Shown: in pieces, positions 1 through 8,336 of the stretch
Layout: each line of letters opens with the position of its first letter
Numbering within the stretch: position 1 is the first letter of the stretch
Program-made: the position numbers and the translations under genes
Notes under the pieces: generated by a model
What the model saw: the letters and a program-made list of their open reading frames with translations, nothing else
Told to the model about the DNA's origin: nothing
The model's database searches: none
From: Diacronema lutheri
Lineage: Eukaryota > Haptophyta > Pavlovophyceae > Pavlovales > Pavlovaceae
Assembly: GCA_019448385.1 (NCBI GenBank)
Contig: JAGTXO010000001.1
Span: forward strand, 620,001 to 684,000
Direction of reading: 5' to 3'
DNA length: 64,000 bases

Positions 1-441
1 GTGCTCATCGCGCCGCAAACCTAGCGCCGCGCCGCGCGTGCGCAGCACGTCCAGTGGGAACGTCGCAACAGTCGCGAGAGCGCCGGCGCCTGCGCCGGCG
101 CAGAGGCCGACGAGGAACGGCGAGGGCAACTCGTGCTCGAGCGCGCGTTTCAGCGTGCCAAAGCACCCAAACTGCACCGCGCTGTACGCGGCATACAGGC
201 ACAACGCGGGCATGTTGCCCGACCAGAAGGCGAGCACGCCCTCCCGCCTTGCGATTTGGCCGGCGAGCGCCACGAGCTCGCCGGCACTGCCAGGGCCGCC
301 GACAGACGAGAAGGTCACGGCACTCGTCGAGAGCTGCATGCGAATTTTGAGCACGTCGAATGGCGCGCTCGCCATCCGCGACGCGATTCCGGCCACTGCG
401 CCCGCCAGCGTCTCGTCCGCGACATTTTCCCTCCGCGACAT
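1..441 (-). CDS. Mitochondrial carrier (SLC25) family protein, 3' part missing
   Basis: The first 147 residues of a mitochondrial carrier, a transporter of metabolites across the inner mitochondrial membrane. Two signature motifs of the family are visible: PFDVLKIRM near residue 27 and FPLDVLRTR near residue 133, each the P-x-[DE]-x-x-[KR] hallmark at the end of an odd-numbered helix. Between them lie two hydrophobic stretches and a FWSGN segment matching the conserved loop. The start at 441 (MSRRENVADE) leads straight into the first helix. The gene runs off the left edge, so the third repeat is not seen. The substrate cannot be read; thiamine pyrophosphate or nucleotide carriers look similar, which is only inference. 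Confidence 0.88.
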   Translation of the reverse strand, partial: MSRRENVADETLAGAVAGIASRMASAPFDVLKIRMQLSTSAVTFSSVGGPGSAGELVALAGQIARREGVLAFWSGNMPALCLYAAYSAVQFGCFGTLKRALEHELPSPFLVGLCAGAGAGALATVATFPLDVLRTRGAALGLRRDEH

Positions 442-658
442 AGTTCAGATGACTGACGAGAGTGACGGAGCGACTGTCCGCAGCTGGCGCCCGCCTTGGG
501 TCACGCCTCAGGTCAAGGCGTTCCCGTGATGAGCGGAGGGCTCCGTGACCGAGGTCCGAGGCACTCACCACAACTGCGGCGTGCCGACAATCCCATGTGT
601 GGAACATGCGCGGCGCGCACGTAGTGCAGCCTGCGGCCCAAAGAGGGCCGACTTCGCC

Positions 659-718
659 ATGGCCGAGCCGCGGCGAGCGCCTCACGACATGGCCGAGCCG
701 CGACGAGCGCCTCACGAC
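659..718. repeat. Two tandem copies of a 30-bp unit
   Basis: Two adjacent 30-bp units (659-688 and 689-718) starting ATGGCCGAGCCGCG differ at one position. The second copy overlaps the last codons and stop of the rubredoxin gene; the first lies in its 3' flank. The rest of 442-711 shows no recognisable gene. Confidence 0.85.
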
Positions 719-1116
719 ATGCCAAAATAGAGCAGGCCGCCAACGGCCGCCAGACCTACGAGCGTGCCGATGATCAGGCCAGAGTCGTCGAGCGAGCCGA
801 CGACGTCGCCCGCCTTTTTCACGAAGCGCCGCCGCGGGCCGGCACACTGCGGGCAAACAAAGCCCTTCGGCTGCTCCTCGAACGGGACGCGCTCTGTCGG
901 CCCGTAGATGAAGCCGCAGTCCGCGCACACCCACTCGCCCTGCCAGTAGCCCTTCTCCTCGCGCACGTCGAGCTTCTTCTTCGCCATCATGTGCAGCTGC
1001 GCGCGCGCCGCTGCAACCGACGATCGAGCGATCATCGGGCGCGGCGCGCCGGCGAAGGCGCTCGCCTGGCCGACGAGGGCCGAAACGATCACGAGGATTA
1101 CTACGCGCGGCCCCAT
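712..1116 (-). CDS. Plastid membrane-anchored rubredoxin (RBD1/RubA type)
   Basis: A 134-residue rubredoxin. The N-terminus (MGPRVVILVIVSALVGQASAF) is a signal peptide ending in the ASAFA motif of red-lineage complex plastids, followed by a basic transit-like stretch. The rubredoxin fold follows with iron ligands CADCG and CPQCA about 30 residues apart. A single C-terminal membrane helix (GLIIGTLVGLAAVGGLLYF) ends the protein. This order, rubredoxin then C-terminal anchor, is that of RBD1/RubA, which is known to be needed for photosystem II assembly in cyanobacteria, algae and plants; that function here is inferred from family. An in-frame ATG at 1152 exists, but the one at 1116 gives the proper signal peptide. 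The gene is head-to-head with the next gene, 118 bp apart. Confidence 0.87.
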   Translation of the reverse strand: MGPRVVILVIVSALVGQASAFAGAPRPMIARSSVAAARAQLHMMAKKKLDVREEKGYWQGEWVCADCGFIYGPTERVPFEEQPKGFVCPQCAGPRRRFVKKAGDVVGSLDDSGLIIGTLVGLAAVGGLLYFGMS

Positions 1117-1234
1117 CGTAAAAACGCGCTCGGCCTTCTCGAAGGTGAGCAAGCGGTCTCGAAACCCTCGCCGAATTTGAAAAGCGTTTGGCGCTTGGAC
1201 GCCTCATTCGGCGGGGCCGAAACTACAACGCCAG

Positions 1235-1673
1235 ATGGACGTCGCGACGAAGAAGAAGCACACGGCTCCGGAAGCGCGGCGCAAGGAGCGCATCAGCGCC
1301 GACACGGGCCATCGCAAGGACATCAAGAAGGGTGGCGCCGGCGGCAAGGCCGTGCTCGGCCGGGAGGTGCGCGCCCCGCGCGCCCCGTGTGACCTGCCTG
1401 CGCCAGGCGGTTGGCGCCGACACCGCGCGCAAACGGCCCGCTCGCGCGCCTGCGCGACAGGGCGACGAGTGGCGCTATGGCCCAGGCAAGACTGATGCTG
1501 GCGATCCCAATTACAACTCCGAGGATGAGGTTCGAGGCCCGCGTCGCTCAGCCCGCAAGCAGCCGCGGCCGTGCGCACGCCTGATGCTCACTTGCCTGCC
1601 CCGGCCCTCCCCGCCCTCTGCCGTCGCGCAGGGCGGAGCTACCTTTGAGGTGACGGACTATGCGAAGATCTGA
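1235..1673 (+). CDS. Small protein with PDCD4/MRF-like KKGGAGGK...DPNY motif, three exons
   Basis: Exons 1235-1366, 1407-1529 and 1632-1673 give a 98-residue basic protein. Introns are 40 bp (GTGCGC...CCAG) and 102 bp (GTTCGA...GCAG); both joins keep frame. The sequence contains DIKKGGAGGKAVLG in exon 1 and DPNYNSEDE in exon 2. In PDCD4 and plant MRF translation regulators the same two motifs (KKGGAGGK-x-WG and DPNYD) occur in the N-terminal segment before the MA3 domains; the first also resembles the HABP4/SERBP1 motif. No MA3 domain follows, so this is a stand-alone version. A role with ribosomes or mRNA is inference. The 40-bp intron is unusually short, which lowers certainty about that border. 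Confidence 0.72.
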
Positions 1674-1744
1674 TCCACACCCGCGATTCCCATCGTCGAC
1701 AAGCCAGCGGCGGGCCAACGGCGTAGGCGTCCCGTCGTCCAAAG

Positions 1745-2830
1745 TCACCGCACGGTGGCAGCCATGAGCCCGCTGTTGTCGTCGACTTCAAAGCCGTCGC
1801 CGTGGTCGTGGATGTCGTCGACGTCCACGTCGACGCAGATGTCGTTTTTGGTGCTGTCGTCGTCGAATCGGGGGTCCGCCATGTCCATTACGCGCACATC
1901 GGCGTCGAATCGCAGGTTCGCCATGCCGTCATCGGCGTCGTCAGCGTCGGCGTCGTCAGCGTCGGCGTCGTCGACGGCGGCAGCATCGCCGTGAAAGCGC
2001 ATGTCACGCCTTGTCGAGGGCTCTGACGACGCCTCGCTGTCCGGGTAGTCGTTCGCGTAGTGGCCTTCCGCATTCGAGTCGTCGGTCGAGACATCGCTGT
2101 TCGTGCCGTCGCTGCGGAAGTCCTCCTCCTGCGCCTCGTCCTCGGCGTACTCGATGTACAGGACGGCATCGGATGTCGTTGACGCGCCGGATGAGTCGTC
2201 CGCCATGTACACGTCATACGCAAACGCGTCCGCGCCCGGCTCGTCCGAGCACTCGTCTGCGCCCGACGCGAGCACGCGCTCCGACGTTGCCGGCGGCGCC
2301 GGCGGCCCAAACGGGATGATGGCGGCGGGTCGCGCGCCTAGCTTGGCGGTGACGGGCTTGAGCTCGAGGTCAAGCATCCGCACCTTGCCCGCGCTGAGCT
2401 CAAAGCGCGCCGCGCCGCTGCCGATGTGCTGCTGGACTTCCGCCGGAGCCATCCGCCGCTCCTGCACGCACCGGTAGCGGAAGGAGTGCGCGCGATGTTC
2501 GACGGCCAGCCGGCGCCGATCGTGCGCGGCGAAGGCGGCTTTCGACGAGGTCGTGATAGACGGGTGGTGCAGCGGATGCGCGGGCGCCGCCACCCCCACC
2601 GCGCCGGCCGCGACGAGCCGGTACCGCCGCACTGTCGGGCCGACGCCGTCGCGCTGCAAGTGCAGGCGCGCCATCGACACGCGCTGCTGCGCCGGCGCGT
2701 CATTGAAGACGCGCAGCGAGGCGGGGATCGGCGCGTCGCGCGGCCGCTTCACTCGGAGCAACGTCTGCGCCACGTGCGGGATCCGCAGGTCGTCGTCAGT
2801 TTTCGCGCCGTCCATTTTCGCCGCGTCCAT
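1745..2830 (-). CDS. IWR1: Iwr1/SLC7A6OS-like RNA polymerase II nuclear import factor
   Basis: A 361-residue acidic protein. The N-terminus has TLLRVKRPRDAPIPASLRVF, matching the family's basic LRVKRKR segment that opens Iwr1 proteins. The C-terminal half is strongly acidic and carries YDVYMADD and DSNAEGHYANDYPDSE, close to the diagnostic DSNAE-x-x-x-x-NDYPDE motif. Iwr1 is known in yeast to bind the assembled RNA polymerase II and direct it into the nucleus; that role is inferred here. The tail contains Asp/Ala repeats (DADDADADDADD). The start at 2830 places this gene head-to-head with lumazine synthase with only 18 bp between start codons. An open frame continues upstream to 2953 but would overlap that gene. 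Confidence 0.88.
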   Translation of the reverse strand: MDAAKMDGAKTDDDLRIPHVAQTLLRVKRPRDAPIPASLRVFNDAPAQQRVSMARLHLQRDGVGPTVRRYRLVAAGAVGVAAPAHPLHHPSITTSSKAAFAAHDRRRLAVEHRAHSFRYRCVQERRMAPAEVQQHIGSGAARFELSAGKVRMLDLELKPVTAKLGARPAAIIPFGPPAPPATSERVLASGADECSDEPGADAFAYDVYMADDSSGASTTSDAVLYIEYAEDEAQEEDFRSDGTNSDVSTDDSNAEGHYANDYPDSEASSEPSTRRDMRFHGDAAAVDDADADDADADDADDGMANLRFDADVRVMDMADPRFDDDSTKNDICVDVDVDDIHDHGDGFEVDDNSGLMAATVR

Positions 2831-2848
2831 CGTGCGTGCACTCCGAGA

Positions 2849-3550
2849 ATGCGCGTTCTGTGGCTGTGCATCGTGGCGTGGCTCGGCGGCGCTGCGGGGT
2901 TCCGCGCGCCGGCGGGCCGCTCGGCGGTGCTGGTTGCGCGCCATGTGGCGCAAGCGCGCGTACAGATGGTGGGCGAGGGTGTCGCCAAATTCATTGATCT
3001 CGACGGCTCGGCCGTGCGCGTGGCGATCGTGACCGCGCGCTGGAACGAGGACATCACGACCGCGCTCGTGTCTGGGTGCCGTAAGACGCTCACCGAGCTC
3101 AAGGTGCCGGCGGAGAACATCTTCGAGACAAGCGTGCCCGGTTCCTTCGAGCTCCCGCTCGCCACGCGCCTCCTCGCCCTCTCCGGCACGTGCGACGTGA
3201 TTGTCGCCATCGGCTGCCTAATCGACGGCGAGACGACCCACTTTGACGTGATCTCCAACGCAGTGGCCAAGGGGCTCATGGACGTTGGGCTGCAGACGGC
3301 CACGCCCGTCGTGTTTGGCGTGCTCACGTGCAACACGCACGAGCAGGCCGTCGCCCGCTCGCACGGCGGCCACAACCACGGCATCGACTGGGCCAAGACC
3401 GCTGTCGAGATGGCGCTGCTGCGTGCAAGTGCCCTTGGCAAGTTCAAGCAGGGCAAGATGGGCTTCAGCGCGGGGCAGCCGGTCGGCGAGGCAGGCGTGT
3501 CTCCCGATCCCGTCTCGCCCAGCAAGCCGGGCAAGGTGGGCTTTTTTTAA
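2849..3550 (+). CDS. ribH: 6,7-dimethyl-8-ribityllumazine synthase, plastid-targeted
   Basis: The enzyme for the penultimate step of riboflavin synthesis, condensing 5-amino-6-ribitylaminouracil with 3,4-dihydroxybutanone phosphate. The 233-residue protein starts MRVLWLCIVAWLGGAAGFRAP, a signal peptide with an AGF-type cleavage motif expected for complex plastids. The mature part shows the family landmarks RWNEDITTAL, VPGSFELPL, GCLIDGETTHFD and FGVLTCNTHEQA, including the His in the GETTHFD active-site segment. The C-terminus (residues about 200-233) is a Pro/Gly/Lys-rich extension that bacterial enzymes lack. It shares an 18-bp divergent promoter region with Iwr1. Confidence 0.95.
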   Translation: MRVLWLCIVAWLGGAAGFRAPAGRSAVLVARHVAQARVQMVGEGVAKFIDLDGSAVRVAIVTARWNEDITTALVSGCRKTLTELKVPAENIFETSVPGSFELPLATRLLALSGTCDVIVAIGCLIDGETTHFDVISNAVAKGLMDVGLQTATPVVFGVLTCNTHEQAVARSHGGHNHGIDWAKTAVEMALLRASALGKFKQGKMGFSAGQPVGEAGVSPDPVSPSKPGKVGFF

Positions 3551-3774
3551 GCCGGCGCGGCCAACGCAGCCAGCCGCCGTGTGACAGGGAGAATGGCGCA
3601 CGCTCGCAAGTCACGCGCCACCCCGTGGGCAGCTTCGACGGCGCGCGCCGCGCGGAAATTGAATGCATTTGGGGTGGGCGTAGCCAGCGAGTTCTTGAAT
3701 GTGTAGTATGTGCCCGTACTTCGCTGGAAAGCATCTACTGAGAGGCTGCCCCTCACCGTCGCAACGGGCCGGCG

Positions 3775-6732
3775 ATGCGTGCGGGTTGGCCGGCGTGGGG
3801 GCTCCTCGTAAGCAGCATCGGGGCGCCGCTGCGGCCACGCGTGCCGAGCTGGTCGGACCTGACGAGCTCGAGCGTGCTGGTCTCGTGGATGCGCCCCGAC
3901 TCGCCACCGGGCGAGCCGCCGGCAAGCGCGTACGAGCTGCAGCGCAAGGACGGGCTCGGCAAGCCGTGGCTCTCGCTCTACGAGGGCCCGGCGTTCGCGA
4001 CGCGCGACACGGGCCTGCGGCCGCAGATGACGTACCAGTACCGCGTGCGCGCGCTGAGCGAGCGTGGGTACAGCGAGTTTAGCGAGAGCGTCGCTTTGCA
4101 CTGCCGAGCCAAGGGCGCGACCGACGGCGTGCGGCGCGACGTGCGCGATGCGGACGACAACGCGGACGGCGTTCTCGACCGTGCCGAGCTGCGCGAGCTG
4201 ATCGAGCAGGGGCTGTCGGGCGCTGGGAGCACGCGCAGCTTGGATGACGAGCTGCGCAACGCGCTGCGCACCGTCGACCGCAACGTCGACGGCCTCCTCA
4301 CCGCGGAGGAGGTTGAGAGCTACCGCGAGGCGCTCGGTTCGCTCATGACGGTGCCCGAGGTGGCCGACTGGGTGGCGCACGCGGTGCAGCTGCCGCAGTA
4401 CGCGGCGGTATTTCGGAGTAACGCGATCTCGGGCTACGAGTTCCGCGCGCTACTCGAGAACGGCGGCGCCATGCTGCGCGACGAGCTGGGCATCGCGAGC
4501 CGGCTGCACCGCCGACAGCTGATGCGCGCCATCAGCATGCAGCTTTACGCCGTTGGGTCGGCGCCGGCGAAGCCGGCGCCGCCGCGCTGGATTGAGCCGC
4601 GCGAGGATGGCGGGACGGTGGTGTGGGAGGCGCCCGAGAGCAATGGCGCGCCCGTCCACTCGTACCGTCTCGAGCGCAACGATGGGATCGGCGCCGAGTG
4701 GCTGAGCGCGTACGAGGGGCCGGCGCTCAGCCTGCGCGAGGCAGGGCTGCGCGAGCACACGACCTACCAGTACCGCGTGCAGGCGTGGTCGATCCTCGGG
4801 CACTCGGAGTATTCTGACCCCACCACCGCGCGCTGCCGCGCGACCGGCGCCGGCGCGCAGTCGCTCGGCGACGTGCGAAACGCGGACGGGAATGACGATG
4901 GCGTCCTTGACCGCTCCGAGCTGCGCGAGCTGATCGCCGGCGAGCTCGGCGAGCACGCGCTCGACGCGGACGCAGCCGCCGAGCGGATGGGCGCGTCCAC
5001 CCGCCACGAGGTCGAGGAGCAGCTGCGCACCGCGCTGCGCAACGTCGACCGCAACGTCGATGGCCTCCTCACCGCGGACGAGCTCGAGACGTACCGCGCG
5101 CAGCTCGGCTCCGCGCTGTCCGTCGACGAGGTGGTCGACTGGGTGGCGCACGCGGTGCAGCTGCCGCAGTACGCGCACGCGTTCCGCGACAACGCCATCG
5201 TTGGCCACGACTTCCGCGGGCTGCTCGAGAACGGTGGCGAGCTGCTGCGCGACGAGCTTGGCGTTGAGAGCCGACTGCACCGCCGGCAGATCACGCGCGC
5301 TATCAGCATGCGGCTCTACGGGATGGGCGTGCCGCCCGCGCCGCCGCCGCGGCCGAGCGCGCGCGCGACGAGCTCGCACCAGATCGTCGTCACGTGGCGC
5401 GCGGCCGAGCCCGACGCGCTGCCGCACGTGCACAAGTTTCGAGTGCAGCGACGTGACTCGCGGCGCGGCGCGTGGCGCTCCGTGTACGACGGTCCGGCGG
5501 TGTCCTTCGTCGACGTGGTCGAGGTTGTGGTGGGCGTGAGCTACGAGTACCGCGTGCAGGCATGGAGCCTGATCGGTGGCTCGGCGTGGTCGCCAAGCGC
5601 GACCGTCGCGGCGTGGTCGGTGGGCGAGCTGGTTTCAATGGCACTCTCAGCCCTGTCCGCGCTTGGCCTCGTCTGGCACGTGCCGGCGGTGCAGCACGCG
5701 GCGCGCCGATTCGGGCTGCGCGTGTGGGCGGCATACAAGGACATCCCGCTCCCCTCCTCGCCGCGCCCGCGCCGCGCGCCTCTGCGCGGCTACCTGCGCC
5801 ACCTCGGCCCGCGGATAGTGCACGCCGTCCCGCTCCCGATCGCGGCGACGCTCTCGACCATCTCGCACCCGCTCGGCAGGCTGGTGCCGAGTGCGCTCAG
5901 CGAGTGGTGGCGCGCAAGTGCGCCGCTATCGCCCGACCTGGCGACGCCCGTGTCGTGTCGTGCGCCGAGCGGTGCGACAACGGGACCCGCCGCGCCGCCG
6001 CCGCCGCCACGAGCGGCCGCGCCCGCCGTGCAGCCCAGGTCTCACTGGAGCGTGCTGCAGGAGCAGCTGCGCTCGGCGGATATGATGCGCCACCTCAAGG
6101 CCGTCTCCGCCTCGCTCACGCCCTCGAGCTCCGTACCGGCCGACCTGCGCGCACTCGGCGACGGCGCAGCCGCCGATCAGCCGCCACGCCCGCGTGACTA
6201 TGGCGGAGGTGGCAGCCCGCTCTGCGCGACGCGCTCGGCGAAGATGCTCAGTCAGCTCTCGCGCCGCGCGCCCACGCCGCCGCCGCCCGCGCGCGGCCGC
6301 GCGCGCACGGCGCTGCCGCCGCCTGCCGTCGAGCCGGATGCCGACGCGCACGACGAGCACACGCACACGGCGCACGCGTGGCACCTGTCGGACTGGGCGG
6401 TGCACGCGCTCGCCGGCGCGCTCAAGAGCCTCGACTCGATGCGCCGCGTCGCAAAGGACAGCTCGCTGGCGCACCTGCACGACGACGACATCAACGACAT
6501 TGACCGCTGCTACCTCTGCCACCGCACCGTCGGCCGCGTGCCCTGGCGGATCCGGCACATCTGCCGCCAGTGCCGGCGCATTTTCTGCGCGGACTGCGGA
6601 CGCACGCCGCACCCGCTCGGCAGCGTGATCTGCAACGATGGCTGCATCTGCCGGCACCACCTGCACGCCCACCCTGCGCTTCACTTCAGCGCCAGCGCGC
6701 CCAGACCGATCAGAGCTGCGTCGACCCGCTGA
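3775..6732 (+). CDS. Modular FN3 / EF-hand / SAM protein with C-terminal FYVE-like zinc finger
   Basis: A single-exon 985-residue protein. A module of FN3 domain, paired EF-hands and SAM-like domain occurs twice: FN3 at about 21-112, EF loops at 125-145 and 168-186, SAM at 196-258; then FN3 265-355, EF loops 369-388 and 424-442, SAM 453-516. A third FN3 follows (520-612), then a probable membrane helix (about 614-640), a long Pro/Ala-rich linker and a zinc finger near 905-955 with CYLC, RHICRQC, CADC and C-x-x-x-x-C pairs. The finger resembles FYVE but lacks the full RRHHC patch. The EF loops (DADDNADGVLDRAE, DADGNDDGVLDRSE) look calcium-competent. It could be a calcium-sensing scaffold; no ortholog is recognised. 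Confidence 0.8.
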   Translation: MRAGWPAWGLLVSSIGAPLRPRVPSWSDLTSSSVLVSWMRPDSPPGEPPASAYELQRKDGLGKPWLSLYEGPAFATRDTGLRPQMTYQYRVRALSERGYSEFSESVALHCRAKGATDGVRRDVRDADDNADGVLDRAELRELIEQGLSGAGSTRSLDDELRNALRTVDRNVDGLLTAEEVESYREALGSLMTVPEVADWVAHAVQLPQYAAVFRSNAISGYEFRALLENGGAMLRDELGIASRLHRRQLMRAISMQLYAVGSAPAKPAPPRWIEPREDGGTVVWEAPESNGAPVHSYRLERNDGIGAEWLSAYEGPALSLREAGLREHTTYQYRVQAWSILGHSEYSDPTTARCRATGAGAQSLGDVRNADGNDDGVLDRSELRELIAGELGEHALDADAAAERMGASTRHEVEEQLRTALRNVDRNVDGLLTADELETYRAQLGSALSVDEVVDWVAHAVQLPQYAHAFRDNAIVGHDFRGLLENGGELLRDELGVESRLHRRQITRAISMRLYGMGVPPAPPPRPSARATSSHQIVVTWRAAEPDALPHVHKFRVQRRDSRRGAWRSVYDGPAVSFVDVVEVVVGVSYEYRVQAWSLIGGSAWSPSATVAAWSVGELVSMALSALSALGLVWHVPAVQHAARRFGLRVWAAYKDIPLPSSPRPRRAPLRGYLRHLGPRIVHAVPLPIAATLSTISHPLGRLVPSALSEWWRASAPLSPDLATPVSCRAPSGATTGPAAPPPPPRAAAPAVQPRSHWSVLQEQLRSADMMRHLKAVSASLTPSSSVPADLRALGDGAAADQPPRPRDYGGGGSPLCATRSAKMLSQLSRRAPTPPPPARGRARTALPPPAVEPDADAHDEHTHTAHAWHLSDWAVHALAGALKSLDSMRRVAKDSSLAHLHDDDINDIDRCYLCHRTVGRVPWRIRHICRQCRRIFCADCGRTPHPLGSVICNDGCICRHHLHAHPALHFSASAPRPIRAASTR

Positions 6733-6779
6733 CCTCACGGCGAAATTCTGCTAGCGCGGTTTGTCACTCTTCGCGTTGC

Positions 6780-7910
6780 TCACACGGACTCGCCAGCGTG
6801 CTGGCTCGCGCCTCGCGCGGGGCGTGCATTGCTGAGCGACCGGGCGCGCGGGTCCGACTGTTGCGCCGATGGCAACAGCGCTCGCGCTGCTTGCCCCGCA
6901 TCGTCCGCCGGCGCCCCGGCCGCACCCGCGCGGCGCGGGTCGCCCTCGCCATTGCGAGCCGGCTCGCCCGCCGGCGAGCCAATGTCGGACGCGAGCGGCC
7001 TGCCAGCGCTGGGGAGCGCGAAGAGCGGGTGGAGGTGCGCCGCGCCCTGCAGCCGAATGTCGTCCAGGTCCTTCGTCGAGATTGCCATCCAGACGGCTGT
7101 CACGCCGAGCAGCACGCCGCCGGGCGCTGCCGTCGCGAGGAGGACGATGGCGTACACGGCGAGCGCGAGCAGACTCGCCAGTGCAAGCCAGACGATGATC
7201 GCCGCCGCCGCGGCCGGCGTGTGCCGCGTCGCGACGAGCACGTCGGCGAGGATGCGGCCGCCGTCGAGCGGGAAGGCGGGCAGCGCGAGGTTGGCGACGA
7301 GCAGGAGCACATGGAGCACGGCGCTGTCGAAGCAGAGCGCGGCGGCCAGGTTGTCCGCGCGCAGCCGCGGCCTCCCGCCGCGCCGCCCGTCGCCGTCCGC
7401 GACAGCGAGGAAGAGCGCCGCGAACGCGCCCGCCATGACCGCGTGCGACAAGGGGCCGGCGAGCGCGATCGCAATGTCCTTGCGCATCGACGGCGTGCGG
7501 CCGACGGAGGTGAGCCCTCCAAAGGGCCAGATGATGACCGTGGCCGTGTCGGCGGGAACGCCCAGCGCCCGCGCCGCCCAACAGTGGCAGAGCTCGTGGA
7601 GCAGCGCCGCGCCCCAAAGCGACGGCCCGTGCAGCACGAGCGAATGCGCGAGCGCGAGCAAGCCTGAGCGCCAGAAGGCGTAGGTGGAGAAGCAGGCGGT
7701 GGCAATGGGAAGCGTCGGATGCACCCAAATGCGCACGCCGCCGAGCGTGCCCACGCAGAAGGGCTGCACAAACAGCTCCGCGGCGTTCTGCTCCGGCTCG
7801 GGGTGAGGCACCGACGCGGCGCTGTAATCCGCGTCATCATCCGAGCCGCTTGCATCGGCGTGGGCCGCAGGCGCGGCCGTTGTCGGCCTCGAGGCGGCGC
7901 GTCCGCTCAT
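6780..7910 (-). CDS. Site-2-protease-like M50 membrane metalloprotease
   Basis: A 376-residue integral membrane zinc protease. The HExxH motif is HELCH at residues 105-109 within a hydrophobic helix; the second metal-binding motif NLALPAFPLDGGR (about 207-219) supplies the Asp ligand, as in S2P/SpoIVFB enzymes. About six membrane segments are visible (LGGVRIWVHPTLPIATACF, ALLHELCHC, IAIALAGPLSHAVMAGAFAALFLAV and others). Such enzymes cut substrates within the membrane. The C-terminal 90 residues are low-complexity Ala/Arg/Gly. I chose the start at 7910 (MSGRAAS); the frame stays open to an ATG at 8102, but that part reads like non-conserved sequence. The plant/bacterial type (EGY3/Rip3-like) fits better than animal MBTPS2. 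Confidence 0.85.
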   Translation of the reverse strand: MSGRAASRPTTAAPAAHADASGSDDDADYSAASVPHPEPEQNAAELFVQPFCVGTLGGVRIWVHPTLPIATACFSTYAFWRSGLLALAHSLVLHGPSLWGAALLHELCHCWAARALGVPADTATVIIWPFGGLTSVGRTPSMRKDIAIALAGPLSHAVMAGAFAALFLAVADGDGRRGGRPRLRADNLAAALCFDSAVLHVLLLVANLALPAFPLDGGRILADVLVATRHTPAAAAAIIVWLALASLLALAVYAIVLLATAAPGGVLLGVTAVWMAISTKDLDDIRLQGAAHLHPLFALPSAGRPLASDIGSPAGEPARNGEGDPRRAGAAGAPADDAGQAARALLPSAQQSDPRARSLSNARPARGASQHAGESV

Positions 7911-8150
7911 GCCGCGCGTCGGAACGCACGCGTGCGGTGCGCGTGCGGGCGCGTCCACTCCTGCCCCAACCTCGGCCGCCACAGCGTCCGGAATACTCAA
8001 GGGCCCCTTCTCTTTGAAAGAAGCGGGCGGGCCCCAGACGTTCCGGCAGGAGGAGGCCGGACCGCCGGAGGCACAAGTCAACGGCCCATTCAGCTTCTTC
8101 ACAGGTTGTCAGCGCACTCGGGTGATTCACCGAGCAGGCAGCGGGCGGGG

Positions 8151-8205
8151 GTCGGACGCGCGGCCGGCGCAGAATGCGCGTTGAGCCGCGCGTCGTCATG
8201 GGGCG
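8151..8205 (-). promoter_or_regulatory. SECIS element in the 3'UTR of the thioredoxin reductase gene
   Basis: Read on the minus strand, ATGA (8199-8196) is followed by one base and a 10-base arm GACGCGCGGC. The apical part starts TCAA, and the exact complement GCCGCGCGTC leads into CGA (8154-8152). This is the eukaryotic SECIS plan: an AUGA/GA non-Watson-Crick quartet, a helix of about 10-13 bp and unpaired AA in the apical loop. GCGCA and TGCGC inside the loop can form the extra mini-stem of a type II element. It lies about 146 nt after the in-frame UGA. The lower helix is weak by eye. Assignment rests on reading, not on folding software. Confidence 0.82.
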
Positions 8206-8336
8206 GCGGCGCGCACGGTTGCAACGCGCCTCGTCGGGCGAGGGGCACGTGCGGCGTGCGGCCGCGCGATCGCTCGAGGCTGACATGGCCGAGGCCGAGG
8301 CCGCTGCGGCGCCCGGTGAGGCGCGCGCAGCGGCGC

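Noticed and set aside
5-1207. Long Arg/Ala-rich minus-strand frame across the carrier and rubredoxin region
   Set aside because: It is an antisense/other-frame shadow produced by high GC content; real genes in other frames explain the region.
7985-8102. N-terminal extension of the M50 protease from the ATG at 8102
   Set aside because: The extra 64 residues show no leader or family similarity and read like a non-coding repeat; the start at 7910 is simpler.
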